The notes under the pieces are model-generated. The model did not search any database. It had not been told where the DNA came from and was given only the letters and a program-made list of their open reading frames with translations. From Cryptococcus deneoformans JEC21 (Eukaryota > Basidiomycota > Tremellomycetes > Tremellales > Cryptococcaceae), in NCBI RefSeq assembly GCF_000091045.1, contig NC_006685.1, positions 1,234,701 through 1,298,700 of the forward strand: a DNA stretch of 64,000 nt. Reading direction: 5' to 3'. This document shows positions 39,265 through 50,225 of this stretch, in pieces (the stretch's first letter is position 1; each line of letters starts with the position of its first letter). The position numbers and the translations under genes are program-made.

Positions 39265-40513
39265 ATGACTGCCCTACTCGCACAGCGTGTCCTGCCTCAA
39301 ATCGAGTATGCCATCTTCGACATGGATGGTCTTCTTAGTACGTGATCCCATGCTCACAGTCATGTCCTCTCGCTCATCAATTTGTGTGAACAGTGTAAGC
39401 TGCTTGATTCGCTGTCAAAACGCCGCTCGTCATAGCATACTGACCACTGATACGTTTGTTTGATTCTAGTGACTCCGAGGTTCGTTCGCTCAACAACATT
39501 CCTGTTGGGTTCCATTTACTGACTTGCTTACGTCCCAGAGGATCTACACAGAGGTGACCAGTACGACGCAATCCGCTTTTGACGTAGAAGATTAACTAAT
39601 AAAGTTCTCAAAGATGCCATTCTCGGTCGCTATGGTCATACAATGACCTGGGACATCAAAGCCGGTGTTATGGGCAAACCCCAACGTATCGCTGCAGAGT
39701 ACATTCTCTCGCATTTCCCCGACATTCTGGAGAAACTGACCGTCGAAGAATTCATCGCCGAGGGTGTGCAGAGGAGAGAAGAACTCTTCAAGCGGGTTGA
39801 GCCTATGAGAGGAGCTGCAGAATTGGTCAAAGGTTTGGTGAGTACTGAAGCAGCACTAGGCATAGACACGGGGGGCTAAATATGAATAAAAGCATGCCGC
39901 TGGAATCCCTATCGCCCTGGCTACGGGCTCTACCATGCCAAATTTCATTCATAAAACAGTGAGCTAGACACTTTATCGACTGCGCAATCCCACGCTTATA
40001 CCGGACGGTTGCAGACACATCTTCCCCACATCTTCTCTCTTTTCCCGCCGACGTCAATTCTCACTGCAGACTCTCCCGAAGTCAAGCGTGGTAAACCCAA
40101 CCCTGATATATTCCTTGCGGCCGCCCATTCTCTCGGAAGGGACGTGGGCACTGCTGACGAATGTACCGAAGAGCAAAAGGCGGAAAGAAGTCGAGGATTG
40201 GTGTTTGAGGATGCCCGGCCAGGTGTCTTGGCTGGCATCGCGGCAGGGATGAATGGTGAGTCCATGCGACTGGAGCATCTTTGTGGTTATCTAATCATAA
40301 ATAGTCATCTGGGTTCCTGATGCCGAATTACTTGCACTTAACCCGGGAGAGACATACGGCGCGACGGAAGTCCTTACTCATCTGGAGGAATGGGATCCCA
40401 CTAGGTGGGGCCTCCCTCCTTTACCCGGTTTCAATGTAAGTCATCACGCTTTTTGAAACATGTGCGCATAGATAACCTCTTGATTATCACAGCACATTCC
40501 TGCCCAACCCTAG
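39265..40513 (+). CDS. HAD-family phosphatase (pseudouridine-5'-phosphatase/HDHD1-like)
   Basis: Phosphomonoesterase of the haloacid dehalogenase superfamily. N-terminal FDMDGLL carries motif I (nucleophile Asp and acid Asp). Splicing of 39265-39337, a single T at 39394, 39470-39479, 39539-39560 and 39614-39837 restores DMDGLLIDSERIYTEV and then TNAILGRYGHTMTW; the sum of these five exons is 330 nt, phase 0. Then GVMGKPQRIAAEYILSHFP, HAAGIPIALATGSTMPNF (motif II Thr/Ser), GKPNPDIFLAAAHSLGRDVG (motif III Lys), LVFEDARPGVLAGIAAGMN (motif IV) and the last exon HIPAQP. Pseudouridine phosphatase or a sugar-phosphate phosphatase are the nearest functions; the substrate is not certain. Confidence 0.88.
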
Positions 40514-40586
40514 ACATTTTTGGGATACATCATCATGCATAAAGTTTAACCTTATTACCCTTCTAAAAGTTCTTTCCACTTCTCTT

Positions 40587-42850
40587 TTAAGCCTCAAAAC
40601 CTCGCAAGCCATCCAAAATTCGCCAGATACCCCAAGCTCCAGGGTCGGGGACTTCACGCTTCTTCAAATCCTCCTGATTCACATATGCTCCTCGACCAGC
40701 CTTAGCCACAAGCTCCTTGGTCTTGTCAGCTGCTGCAAGAGCGTCCTCCGCCGCGGAGGAAAGTCCTTTTGAAGGTAAAGAGGCAACAAAGGCATCAAGG
40801 GGGTCAACGAGGGTTCGAGAAGGAGGCCGGGCACGAGTGTCTATGATGGAGTTTGTATTAAGCATCCAGATTGCCTGTATTAACTTTGGACTTACATTTG
40901 TAAAGAGTGGCCAGGGCTTCAGCAGCAGCTTTGCTCCAAACCTCGGGGGATGTGCTCTTGGCACCATTTGTAGCAGCATCTCTCAAGGATTTGCCCAATC
41001 CCGCAAAGAATATCCTAAGACTATATAAGCTTACGAACCTTCTTCGCCTTCGTACAACTTACGAGTAGAGGGCACCCGAAGTGCCGCCCATGTCATCCTC
41101 CACGATTTCGGCAATAACCTTGACATCCTGCACTACATTCTCGCCCTTCAATCGGCCCTCCTCAATCGCCTTCAACACACCCTTGGCGCCGGCCTCCAAA
41201 GTGAGACCTGCATCCCCATCTCCGGCGATCTGGTCTTGTTCAGTGAGTTCAGGTTCGGCGGCAATAAGAGCCTTGCACGCCCGAGCGATAGCAGCAAGGA
41301 AGCCTTTTGCATCAGTGGCTGTTTACTCCAATCAGTATACGTCTCGGTTTCAATCACATTACTTACAGGGTAAAACAGCGTTGTCTTTTTGCACGGGGAT
41401 AGGTGCCTCTTCAGCCTTCACATCAAGCGTTCCAGGTTCCCTACCCGCATGCCACTTCCAACCTGGAGCACTAGCGGGAGTGTCAAGGTACTCAAGGATC
41501 TCATTGGCAGAGTAAGGTGCTTTTTCAGAAGCAGAAGGGAGGAGAAGAAGAGTAAGGGAGAAACCAGGCATGTTGAGAGATGTCATATAAGTTCCAGCAA
41601 GGACTCGACGAACTTTGATCTTCCTTGACTGAAGCCACTTGACAGCTGGTTGTTGTTCTTAGCGACCCCCTTTGTGTGGTAGATCTAGAAACTTACCTTC
41701 GTTTGTGAGGCCACCCATTTCAAGCTCACTTATGGCTCCCAAGTCGTTCACCAACAACACCACCTCATCAGAGCCATCGCCTTTGAAAGGCACGAATGAC
41801 TTGTCCTTGTCGGTAGTATCAGTGATTTGGGTGAGCATTCTTCCCACAAGCTCAGATGCAGTCGTCATCTCAAGCTTGTAAGTACCAGCTTCGTTGTGAA
41901 TACCCATGCCCTACATCGGAATGGGATGTTAGAATATGCGGACGAAGCAAATGCAAAGGGGATTACATACAACTTCAACTTCGTTGGCTCCAAGGTGGGA
42001 GGTACCAGCACGAGTTCCTGGGACCTACGATAAATGAGCTTTTGTTTTTGTCGTATGTGAAATGCACTTTACGTGACAGTGTTCAAGGCCGACACCAAGA
42101 GTCCCTAGCCGAGAAGCCACATATTTGGCAATGTTTTCTACAGAGTCAAGATCGGCGCCTTTATCGGAAAGAGCAGCAGCCACTTTGTACACCAGAATCG
42201 TACCGGCGAGCCCTCTAAGCCTTCTGGTCAGCCGGTGATTGATCGTGACAATAATTTGAGGACTCACCGTCTACCAACGATGCTTCCCTGTTCCCTGCCA
42301 ACAGCCACATCATCCCCAACCATCAAGACTCGAACATCCCCAACTTTTCCTGCACTCCTGTGCTGCTCGGCAGCCAAGCCAAAGTGCAAAGCGTCACCCG
42401 TGTAGTTCATGACTACGACAAGACCACCCTTTTCGCGTGTCACCAACTCGAGTCCTCGACGGATCTGAGCGACGTTCGGAGAAGCAAAGATGTTTCCGCA
42501 GATTGCAGCCGATAACAATCCAGGTCCCACAAAAGCGGCATGGGCGGGCTCATGACCGGACCCCCCTCCCGAGAGAAGAGCGACTTTAGGTTCAGTCGGA
42601 GGTGTGTAGATTACTGGGTAAAAGATCAACAGTTTGTATTTGGAATAAACTCGTTCTACCCACCTCTTTGGGCCTCGTCAAGTTTCACGTTGGGATTGAG
42701 GGTGGCCAGGCCCTTGAGTGAATCGACCACAAGGGTCTGAGGAGTGTTGAGAAGGTGTTTCTCTGGAGGTGGTATTGTGGTGAGGTCGTCAGTTAGCACT
42801 GCCAGTTTTCACAAATTCATTGAGCTGAAGCACTCACGAGCGGGAGCCAT
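40587..42850 (-). CDS. DAK: Dihydroxyacetone kinase
   Basis: ATP-dependent kinase of dihydroxyacetone (and glyceraldehyde), used in glycerol use and methylglyoxal/DHA detoxification. The start exon is only 13 nt (MAPA, then intron), followed by KHLLNTPQTLVVDSLKGL. The DhaK domain has KVALLSGGGSGHEPAHAAFV, GLLSAAICGNIFASP, VVVMNYTGDALHFG and DDVAVG. The covalent-binding histidine region GSGHEP is intact. GIHNEAG and VLLVNDLGAISELEMGG complete DhaK. The C-terminal DhaL-type domain includes the DAGLTLE-like region near 41150-41215 and GTSGALYS-like residues near 41070-41090, partly broken by introns. Ten or so exons. Which paralogue (DAK1 or DAK2) is unclear. Confidence 0.93.
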
Positions 42851-43424
42851 TATTGGTAAGAGCTGATAACCAGTATTTCGCGCAAAAAAGCCGTCTATAA
42901 AATAGAAACAGCAGCAACTGAGTTATTATATACGTGCGCGAAAGATGGGTTGTACTAACGGACTATAGTCGGTACAAATAGCAATCACCAGATGCGTCCA
43001 AGCCGCTTCGGCCCGAAGGCGATTGAGCGGTTCCCAGTTCCCACGACGGAGATTATAGGCATTTACCGGCACAAAGCGGCATTTTCGTCCACTATTTTCT
43101 TTTCAGAAGTGCAGAAGAAGAATGACACCGAAGCAATGCCACACTAATTTAGAGCAATAACGGTGAGCACTATAATTGGAGCAGCAAGCAATTGATACAT
43201 ATATACATAAGCGGTTTAAGAGCTGTCGTTACTATGATGAATTTCTCATGAAATGTGAGATGAAAGCAATGCGATTGTAAAAATATGGACAATGAAGAAC
43301 CAGCAATGGGTATGTAAAATATTGTGTCAACAATCCACGATTATAGACTATTTGAGTTAGGAAACGAACAACTGATGTCAATGACGGGGAAATAACGATA
43401 TAATAACTGCCAAACCTTCTAATC
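42851..43424. other. Intergenic upstream of dihydroxyacetone kinase
   Basis: 574 bp between two minus-strand genes, holding the DAK promoter and the arrestin-like 3' flank. AT-rich on the arrestin side. No recognised element. Confidence 0.4.
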
Positions 43425-45458
43425 TTATCTTCTCATATCTATATGCCCCTTGTCTTCAGGTAAAGCGAATGCGAACGTCGCTGCATCCTCTTCCTCCCTC
43501 CAGCCTCTTGATGCTCCCGCACTTGTCATTGGCCTTTGTCCCAATTGGTCTCCAGACATTGGTCCCCCAAACGCCCCGCTCAGCGGTGGCGGCACACCAT
43601 TTTTTGACATAGCAAATGTAGAATGTATAGGGGCTGTTCTTGGGCGCGATCTTGGACGATGATCTTCCGGCACGTGAGGTAGCCCCAGACCCAAAGTATC
43701 AAGGGAAGGTAGAGATGGCCACTCAAACTCTGCAATGGTAGTAGGCGGTTCTGCACGCAGTTTTTGACGGGACCGAGAGGGTTGCACTTCTTCCTCTTCA
43801 GACGTTGTAGTCGAGATACGACGGCCCGACCCTTGGACGTGAAACAGCCGAAGCAAAGATCCAGACTCCGGATCCGCGACTACATCAAGTGAACTTGGAC
43901 CTTGGCGAGTAGGAGGGGGTGATGGGAGTTGATGGTTCGAGGATGATTTGGAGGTTTCCGGATTGAGAAGGGATTGTATAGGGAGAGAACGGACAGTTGG
44001 AGAACGCTGCGAAGGCGAAGGGAAACTGAAAGAGATCGATTGCGACGGTGGATGTTGCGACTTGTCCGGAGGCAAGAGGATAGGTTTAATGTTAGTTGCA
44101 ACACCAATGACTGTTGACAATGCAGGAGGCTCTTCGGGGTGAACAGGATCCCGAGAATCAACGATGCTGCTATTCTCTCCGTGAAGATACAGGCCTTTCC
44201 CTAATGACCCTAGCTTCTTTCTTTTATGTTCAGCCGCTGCAACTGCATCTAATCTCTCTGTGGTCGAGGTGGAAATGAGGGTGATAGGGGCAGTAGGGAG
44301 GATGAATGTCTTGGAGGGTGATGAGCGACGAACTCCTTTGAGTGTGATTGAGGCTCTGAGCTGATAAGACATTGATACCAAGCCGGTCTGGTGGGTTTCG
44401 CCTAAAGCCCATTTGCCTGTTCGACGTGGAAGGGACATAGGTAAAGAACATCGAAATCCCGCCCCTCCCGAAGTCATGTCGGTAGTGGACGATTCTGTAA
44501 TTTTGTCACGAATGACTTGGCCCTCGTGTTGAACAGAAGGACCGACCGAGGTATGTGGATCAGATTGTAGCCGATGGAAAGGCGGGCGAGGCGATAGGCT
44601 TCTGCGGAGAATGGAAGTGAGCCTCGAAGTCTGCGTAGGAGAGTAAGATCGAGAAGAGTGTACATGGCGCCTTTTCGAGGGCGATCGGTCGTTGAAGGAA
44701 TCCCGTCGACTAGCGGATTTGGAGTCAACCAGTTCTATAAGGCGTTCCAGCACCACCGTGACCTTCTTTACCATAGTAGTAGGATTCTCCGGCTTGATCA
44801 GCAAGGCAACGTGAAACGAGTCACCAGGTCCGAAAACGCCGTGCGGGACGTTAAGACAGGCTTCGGAAACGTAGGCATCCGAGCCAATGCATAAAGACGG
44901 TGAAGGGGAAAGAGGTCTCAAAGGAGGGGCCTGATGATTTTGCAAGTTGAGAGCAAAAGCTTTGGTGATACTTGTACCCACATAGTGGATCGGCTTGTGT
45001 TCGATAACGACCTCCATTCTCCACACGACCTTGTACTCCCTTATGCACATCGTACTCCTCCCTTGTGTTGCCGCTTCTATAGGGATAGCCATTTTAAACT
45101 GCTGATCCCAATCACCTACGTTAAGATACTTTTCGCCGTCTGGCGGTGCAAGGAGTAATTGCGATTGTTCCCATAGCGTGTTTTGCAGGTCGCCTTCGAA
45201 TGCCCCGCCAGTGCGGTACTCGGTGCATTTGATGCGCAGGGAAATACTCTTGACGAGAAGAGGATCGCACACAGGCGGGAGCTTGGTTGCAACCTTGCCT
45301 TGGACTACCACCGGACTTACGCCAAGATGGCCTGCGTGGTGTCAGCACTGGACTTATCCTCGTACAGTTGAGCACTGAACACAGATGGACTTGCCTGTGT
45401 GGGGAAAGTAACGACCGCCTGCATTTCCGTGCTTGGGGGTAACGGAGAGGTCGAGCAT
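43425..45458 (-). CDS. Arrestin-like domain protein
   Basis: Predicted alpha-arrestin adaptor of 656 aa, of the kind that couples membrane cargo to ubiquitin ligases. Start MLDLSVTPKHGNAGGRYFPH at 45458 is the first ATG after an in-frame TGA. Exon 1 (64 nt) is joined to exon 2 (45331-43425) across a GC-AG intron at 45332-45394, giving THTGHLGVSPVVVQGKV-type sequence and closing the frame (1971 nt). The arrestin N half has SISLRIKCTEYRTGGAF and WDQQFKMAIPIEA; the C half has GVFGPGDSFHVALLIKP and VTVVLERLIELVD. A long Ser/Arg/Pro-rich stretch and a C-terminal tail follow. No PPxY motif was seen in my reading of the tail, so ligase binding is not shown. Confidence 0.8.
45332..45394 (-). other. 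GC-AG intron in the arrestin-like gene
   Basis: The donor is GCAAGT and the acceptor CACGCAG. Reading through gives a stop (TAA), and removal restores frame, so splicing is required. No GT donor nearby does the same job. Confidence 0.8.
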
Positions 45459-45865
45459 GCCGCCAGTTGCTGAGGCATGTCAGGGCGTAAGTGGGGGGGG
45501 GATTGAAAGTGGAGGTGTGGGCGGGCGAGCGGGCGGGTGGAACCGGACTAAGGATGGACAGAGTAAGGAGTGAATATGAACATGTCAAAGACAAAAAGTG
45601 GGATGATGGGAATATAAATATTTGTCGGCGGATCGCTAGGCTGATCCATAGTGTACAGTAGTACTGGAGCTAGCATGGCGAGTCTCATTTTTGTGTCTCG
45701 CGGGGATTTGCACTAAGAAAGCCGCTAGGCAAAACAGAGCCGCCAACTAGATCATGTCGGTCACACTACTGCTAACACATTTCGGACCTGGCGGCACCCG
45801 TCACCCGGTTTCATTACCCGATCGAGAAATAACAGAAATAACAACCACAAGCATCAAGGACCCAT

Positions 45866-45935
45866 GCGATCAGGAACCAAAGATCAAAGATCAAAATTAA
45901 TTGATCAAAAAGATCATCAACGATCATCTTCTATA
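45866..45935. repeat. Cluster of GATCAA-like repeats
   Basis: Short copies of AGATCAAA and its neighbours recur here (GATCAGG, AGATCAAAGATCAAA, TTGATCAAAAAGATCATC), including the palindrome TTGATCAA. Unit length is not constant, so it is a low-complexity patch rather than a clean tandem repeat. Confidence 0.6.
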
Positions 45936-46047
45936 GCTATCCATGCATCCATGAAGGATGCAAACATTTTTCAAAGACACGAGTACAAAGCGCAAGATAA
46001 ATACCAAGCCATTAGTCATTTCCATAGTCCGTAGACGGCAATCGATA

Positions 46048-46091
46048 GCAGGCAATATGCAGGCAATATGCAGGCAATATGCAGGCATTAT
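46048..46091. repeat. 11-bp tandem repeat, four units
   Basis: GCAGGCAATAT is repeated at 46048-46058, 46059-46069 and 46070-46080 without mismatch; a fourth unit at 46081-46091 has one substitution (GCAGGCATTAT). Confidence 0.9.
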
Positions 46092-47231
46092 CACTAGTCA
46101 TTAGGACGTTAAGTATTGGGTATGTATTAATAGGTATTTATGTATATAGGCGCCGCGGCGCCAAGGCACCCCCCAAAGCAACCACCAACAACGAACCTTC
46201 GCGTTCATCCCCTATCCACCACCACATTCAGCCGTCTTTCAACGTCCATCATTCTCAAATACAGTATGGTACTCGCAAACCAAAAACCGGTCTGGCACGC
46301 CCATTAGATCCTTTGAGCATTGAGCTGTGAAAAGCCGTTTAATTTAGGTTTTTCTCCTCTCGCCTTCGCTGATCGTCGGTCATTGCGTACTACAGCGGTA
46401 TTATACTATGCATGCAAGCAACAAGCTGCAGGTTGCACAACGCATATAGCCATATTTTGAACTCCTTTTTATCCTTATTCCTCATTCCTATTATTACCTC
46501 TCAAGGGTTCTCGAGCTTCTTTCAACTCTCAACGAGTTCAACCACTAGTTTTATTATGGCTGCCTAGTGCTGGACGACTAATTTATTGATTACAGTTACG
46601 GAAATATGAATACAAAACTGCTACTGTACCTGCCTCACTGCTGCTGTACAGACAGTACTCGTAGATTTGTGTGTCTTCTGTTGCCTGCTGCTTCATGTAT
46701 TATTATATCGAAATCGTCGTTTTCGTCTAAAAGTGGAAGTGGCCGCTTGTGGCTTGTTGTGCCACACATTCCCCGGCTCAGAAATGCCGAGTGACGTGTT
46801 TCTGCGGATTCTGCCCACTACTCACCATCATCAGTCATCAAACCAAGCCACCGCCGGCCGATGGCGCCACTTACTCGAAGAGATCCGGACCACTTACTTC
46901 CACGCCACATCGCAACAGTCGCAGCAACTTCCAAGAGTGCAAGAAAGAAACAGCTTAATCATCAGCTTAAGTCTATCATCTTCCAACATTGATTTCTGAC
47001 TCAACGACGTAGCATACTCGTAAGTTCTTTCCGAATTATTTATCATCAATTATCTGCTGGAATCGTCATGACTCAGCGATGGCAATGGGGAGCTCGTTGT
47101 ATAAAAACGAGAACCAACGACCCAAAAGCCCATTTTGTCAAATATCTTTGCTTTCGCTGTAGTTAGTTTTGGATAATCAACTAAACAGTTAGTTAATAGT
47201 GTCACCAACCCGCATTACACAAAACATTAAA

Positions 47232-47716
47232 ATGGTCAAGGCTATTGAATCTTACGACGAGTGGAAGACTCTCGTAAGCTCCATCCCTTAGAATTGTGGT
47301 CGCTATCCGCTAACCCGTCTCACACACAGACTTCTGGCTCCGATGTCGTCGTCGTCGACTACTGGGCGACTTGGTGCGGTCCTTGCAAGATGATCTCTCC
47401 CCACTTTGCCAAGCTTGAGGGCAAGTTTCCCAATGTCAAGTTTGCCAAGGTCGATGTTGAGGAGCAAGAGGTTCGTTACCTCCCGCTGTGCAGTTGGATG
47501 GAATACTCACCCCTTGCCTTTCTGCAGGACATTGCCAAGGAGGCTCAAATCAAGGCCATGCCTACTTTTGTCGCCTACAAAGACGGCAAGGTGATTGAGA
47601 CTGTTACTGGTGCTGTCCCCGCAAAGATCAATGTGGGTCTATACTCGTTTTTTTGCGATGTCTTAGGTTTGGCTGACTGTTCCGTCCAGGCTTTGCTCGA
47701 CAAGGTCGCGGCTTAA
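47232..47716 (+). CDS. TRX1: Thioredoxin
   Basis: Small cytosolic thiol-disulfide reductase. Start MVKAIESYDEWKTL at 47232. The active site is DYWATWCGPCKMISPHFAKL with the CGPC redox motif. KFAKVDVEEQEDIAKEAQIK, then AMPTFVAYKDGKVIETVTGA (the cis-proline TxP motif), and the end is ALLDKVAA. Length is about 105 aa after removing three introns (47273-47330, 47471-47527 and 47633-47689). It reduces ribonucleotide reductase, methionine sulfoxide reductases and peroxiredoxins in fungi. C. neoformans has two cytosolic paralogues; TRX1 is my best guess. Confidence 0.93.
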
Positions 47717-47849
47717 TTACATAGATTGATCGTGCATGTCAGAAGTTGAATGTATAAAATGATCAATTCTCGCCAGGTGTCTTAAGTATCGCATGGTTTT
47801 TGGAATCATCTAGTGGAAATATAGAACCGTCGAGTTCCAAAGCTGCATT

Positions 47850-49102
47850 TCAGAGCTCTGCTGTATCATCGCACCGAGTGGTCGTGGAGCGGTAGGATTG
47901 CAAGTAATTGGCTCTGTCTTTTAGCAGCTTGGACAACGTCTCCAATCCATCGTCAACGCCATCCGGAGGCAGCTCGTCGTTGTGCTCATGCGCATGCGCA
48001 AAGTCTATTAAAGCACATCTGACTTCTGTCTTCCCCGTAAACTCGGACACACCATGCGCGATGAGCAGCGAACTTCCTGGATAGCTCCATCCTGATTCTT
48101 TCATAGCTGTTCTTATATCGGTAACGCTTTCAATGGTCTTTAAGGTCCTACTTAACATGTCTGCCATGCAATCCGACGACGGTTTTCTTTGCAGCCTACT
48201 GCTCGGGTCAGTCCGTAAAGTCAGATGTGGTTTTTTAGAAAAAAGATGCCAATCGGTAACGCTTGGGAAGACACATGCCATAGAATCGCTCAAATTGTCA
48301 TCTCGAAGGCTATAGCCGTAGCTTTTGGTAGTCGAAACGCAGGTTTCTTTACCAGGGACCCATGTCTGCGGATGGGAATGTGATCCAATTGATAAGCCTG
48401 ATCAAGTCTGATCTTATACAACTTACATGTGCCCCTGCAAACATAATACCTGTTGTACCACTTGTCGTGGCCGCGCATGACTTATCATGCCTAAGACGCT
48501 TGGCCCGTCCTGATCGACTTCCCCACCATCGTTTCCCTAGTTTGAAATCGGCTACGATAGGGTTCAGCAACCCGTATAACAAGTTTGAAAGTACAATTGA
48601 CTGCGTATGGCAATGAGCTTCGAAGCCGCAATTTTTGAAATAACATCACGATCGACGTACCTGAGTGTGCTTCTTTGCAATGTTTTCCTTGTATCCGATC
48701 ACTTCTCCACCTTCTCCGTACACAGGAACCTCTTCTGCATCTTCGGTTTGTATGGAATCATCGGACCTGATATATGAGGAGCGATCAACACATCCCTTGT
48801 ATGTTGGAATAAAAGGCTTTATCTTGACTAATCCGGGGTGTTCAATGAGGAAGTCGAAATCGTTAATATTCTCATAGAACTGGATTTCTTCTTGGGTCGT
48901 GGGCTACATCGGATGGGTATTAGGTACAGGTGGAACCGATGTAATGAATTTAACAAACTTTGTACAAGTTCCTGTGATCCAAAGACGCGTCAATTGTGCC
49001 ATCGTGGCCTGCGGCTTGCAAATGGAAACGGGCGACATCTAGCGTATCTGGTGGGGATCGCTGGGTACCGAGAGTTAAACTTGCTCTTTGATTAATGTCC
49101 AT
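47850..49102 (-). CDS. Inositol polyphosphate multikinase (IPK2/ARG82 type)
   Basis: Phosphorylates inositol trisphosphate toward IP4/IP5; in fungi this family also regulates phosphate and arginine genes. Start MDINQRASLTLGTQRSPPDT at 49102. N-lobe: LQAAGHDGTIDASLDHRNLY and PTTQEEIQFYENINDFDFL. The IPK family signature PxxxDxKxG is present as NPIVADFKLGKRWW. C-lobe: LSDSMACVFPSVTDW, MKESGWSYPGSSLLIAHGVS, and the catalytic ALIDFAHAHEHND with DDGLETLSKLLKD. About five exons with introns near 48905-48962, 48604-48662, 48363-48424 and 48290-48350. Loss of the classic SSLL motif is not seen (it reads GSSLL). Which yeast function it has is inferred. Confidence 0.87.
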
Positions 49103-50225
49103 ATCGAAGATAGCTTGAGAGGTTGGGCTTGAACATCAAAAGCTGCCGTGGTGAAGAGTAGTTATTACCGTACTAGACAAGGAACCGATGCGGCATGCAC
49201 GATAGATCCTTTCATAAGTCCGAAGCGAAAGGAGCGAAAATCTCACGGCTTTCGGACAAAGGATGCAGTAACCTCTGAACAAACGTTTTTGCAGCCTTCT
49301 GGTGCGCATTGCATTCTTCATCGGAGGCCCAGCTGGACGTTCACTTCTTTCTTCGGAGGGAGGTCCAGCTGGACTTCCACGTCTCACCTCCATCTGTTAC
49401 GTAACTCCTTATTCTTCCTTAGTAACTGCTCCGCCACTGTCATCAAAATCCCGAAGTTCCGACCTCCACACCTGTCCTCCTCCCGTCCACATAAATTTCT
49501 CAAACGACCATCCAATCTTTCTTTTCCTCTACTAGGGCCCGGCTCGATCTTCCTTCTAGGAAGCTCTCAGCATTTTCGACTGATTGGAAGCGTCCTTCGG
49601 TCTTGTATCGAACTCGGTTGACGTATATTTCCGGTCGACGGGACACGGCTTCCCCGAGATAGACTGCTGTCGTTGACCTTGCTGATTCCCTAACTGCTGG
49701 CCTTTCGGCGGGCGGTTGGGTTGAGTCGGCAGTATAGGACAGTGATGGTGGCAACCGTTATTTCATATCCTTGCCTAGGCGATTCGCCCATTAGGAGTTG
49801 GGAGAAACCAACGGATTGACATACATTTCCTCTGTAATTACCACACATGAACAATTATTTTTATGGCCCAGCAAGTCTGTTTCGAGTTCATTTTTTCTGC
49901 TGTGTATCGTTATGCGATCGTGTGCTTCGTATATCGAACGTTCGCAAGTCTGTCTTAAAGTATCGATTATTCGTGCACACAGATTTTCAAAAGCGGTTTT
50001 GTAGTCAGGGTCAGGCATCAATAACGATTACTTGAACTTTGTCGCAGTCACCGCCGCTGGTGTAGTTGAATCTAGATATTTTACCAAAGTGCAGCTCCTT
50101 ATCCCTTGGCAACGACATCAATTACAGTTAAAACTGTGAATTTGACATTGTGAACCTCAACTTGGAACGACCTCAAGAAGCATGGCAGTATATCACCGTG
50201 TCCGTTAAATAAAGCAATCAACATC
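49103..50225. other. Intergenic stretch with decayed coding-like segment
   Basis: 1.12 kb between IPK and LYR genes. Minus-strand ORFs at 49791-50118 and 49500-49754 look coding-like but are short and broken; the plus-strand ORF at 49148 is not family-like. A CCAGCTGGAC-type motif occurs twice (near 49328 and 49368). Confidence 0.4.
49791..50118 (-). pseudogene. Possible gene relic, unknown function
   Basis: From ATG 50118 the minus strand reads MSLPRDKELHFGKISRFNYT and on to a stop near 50011 (VQVIVIDA-stop), and a frame shift there gives a second, smoothly coding-like run (YKTAFENLCARIIDTLRQTC onward, with alternating charge and hydrophobics) that ends at 49791. I do not recognise it. Either there is an unseen intron or the gene is degraded. 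Weak evidence. Confidence 0.2.

Larger units (their letters stand above)
45459..47231. other. Long intergenic region between arrestin-like and TRX1
   Basis: 1.77 kb with no recognised gene. Several short ORFs (46079-46330, 46606-46999) lack any family signature. Two repetitive patches occur: GATCAA-type repeats at about 45866-45935 and the 11-bp tandem repeat at 46048-46091. The last 100 bp before 47232 is the thioredoxin promoter. Confidence 0.5.

Noticed and set aside
46606..46999. Plus-strand ORFs in the region upstream of TRX1
   Set aside because: Cys/Leu-rich start and His/Gln-rich end without any motif; composition looks like intergenic DNA.
49148..49621. 157-codon plus-strand ORF
   Set aside because: Low-complexity and Ser/Arg-rich without motif; the opposite strand is equally open in parts.
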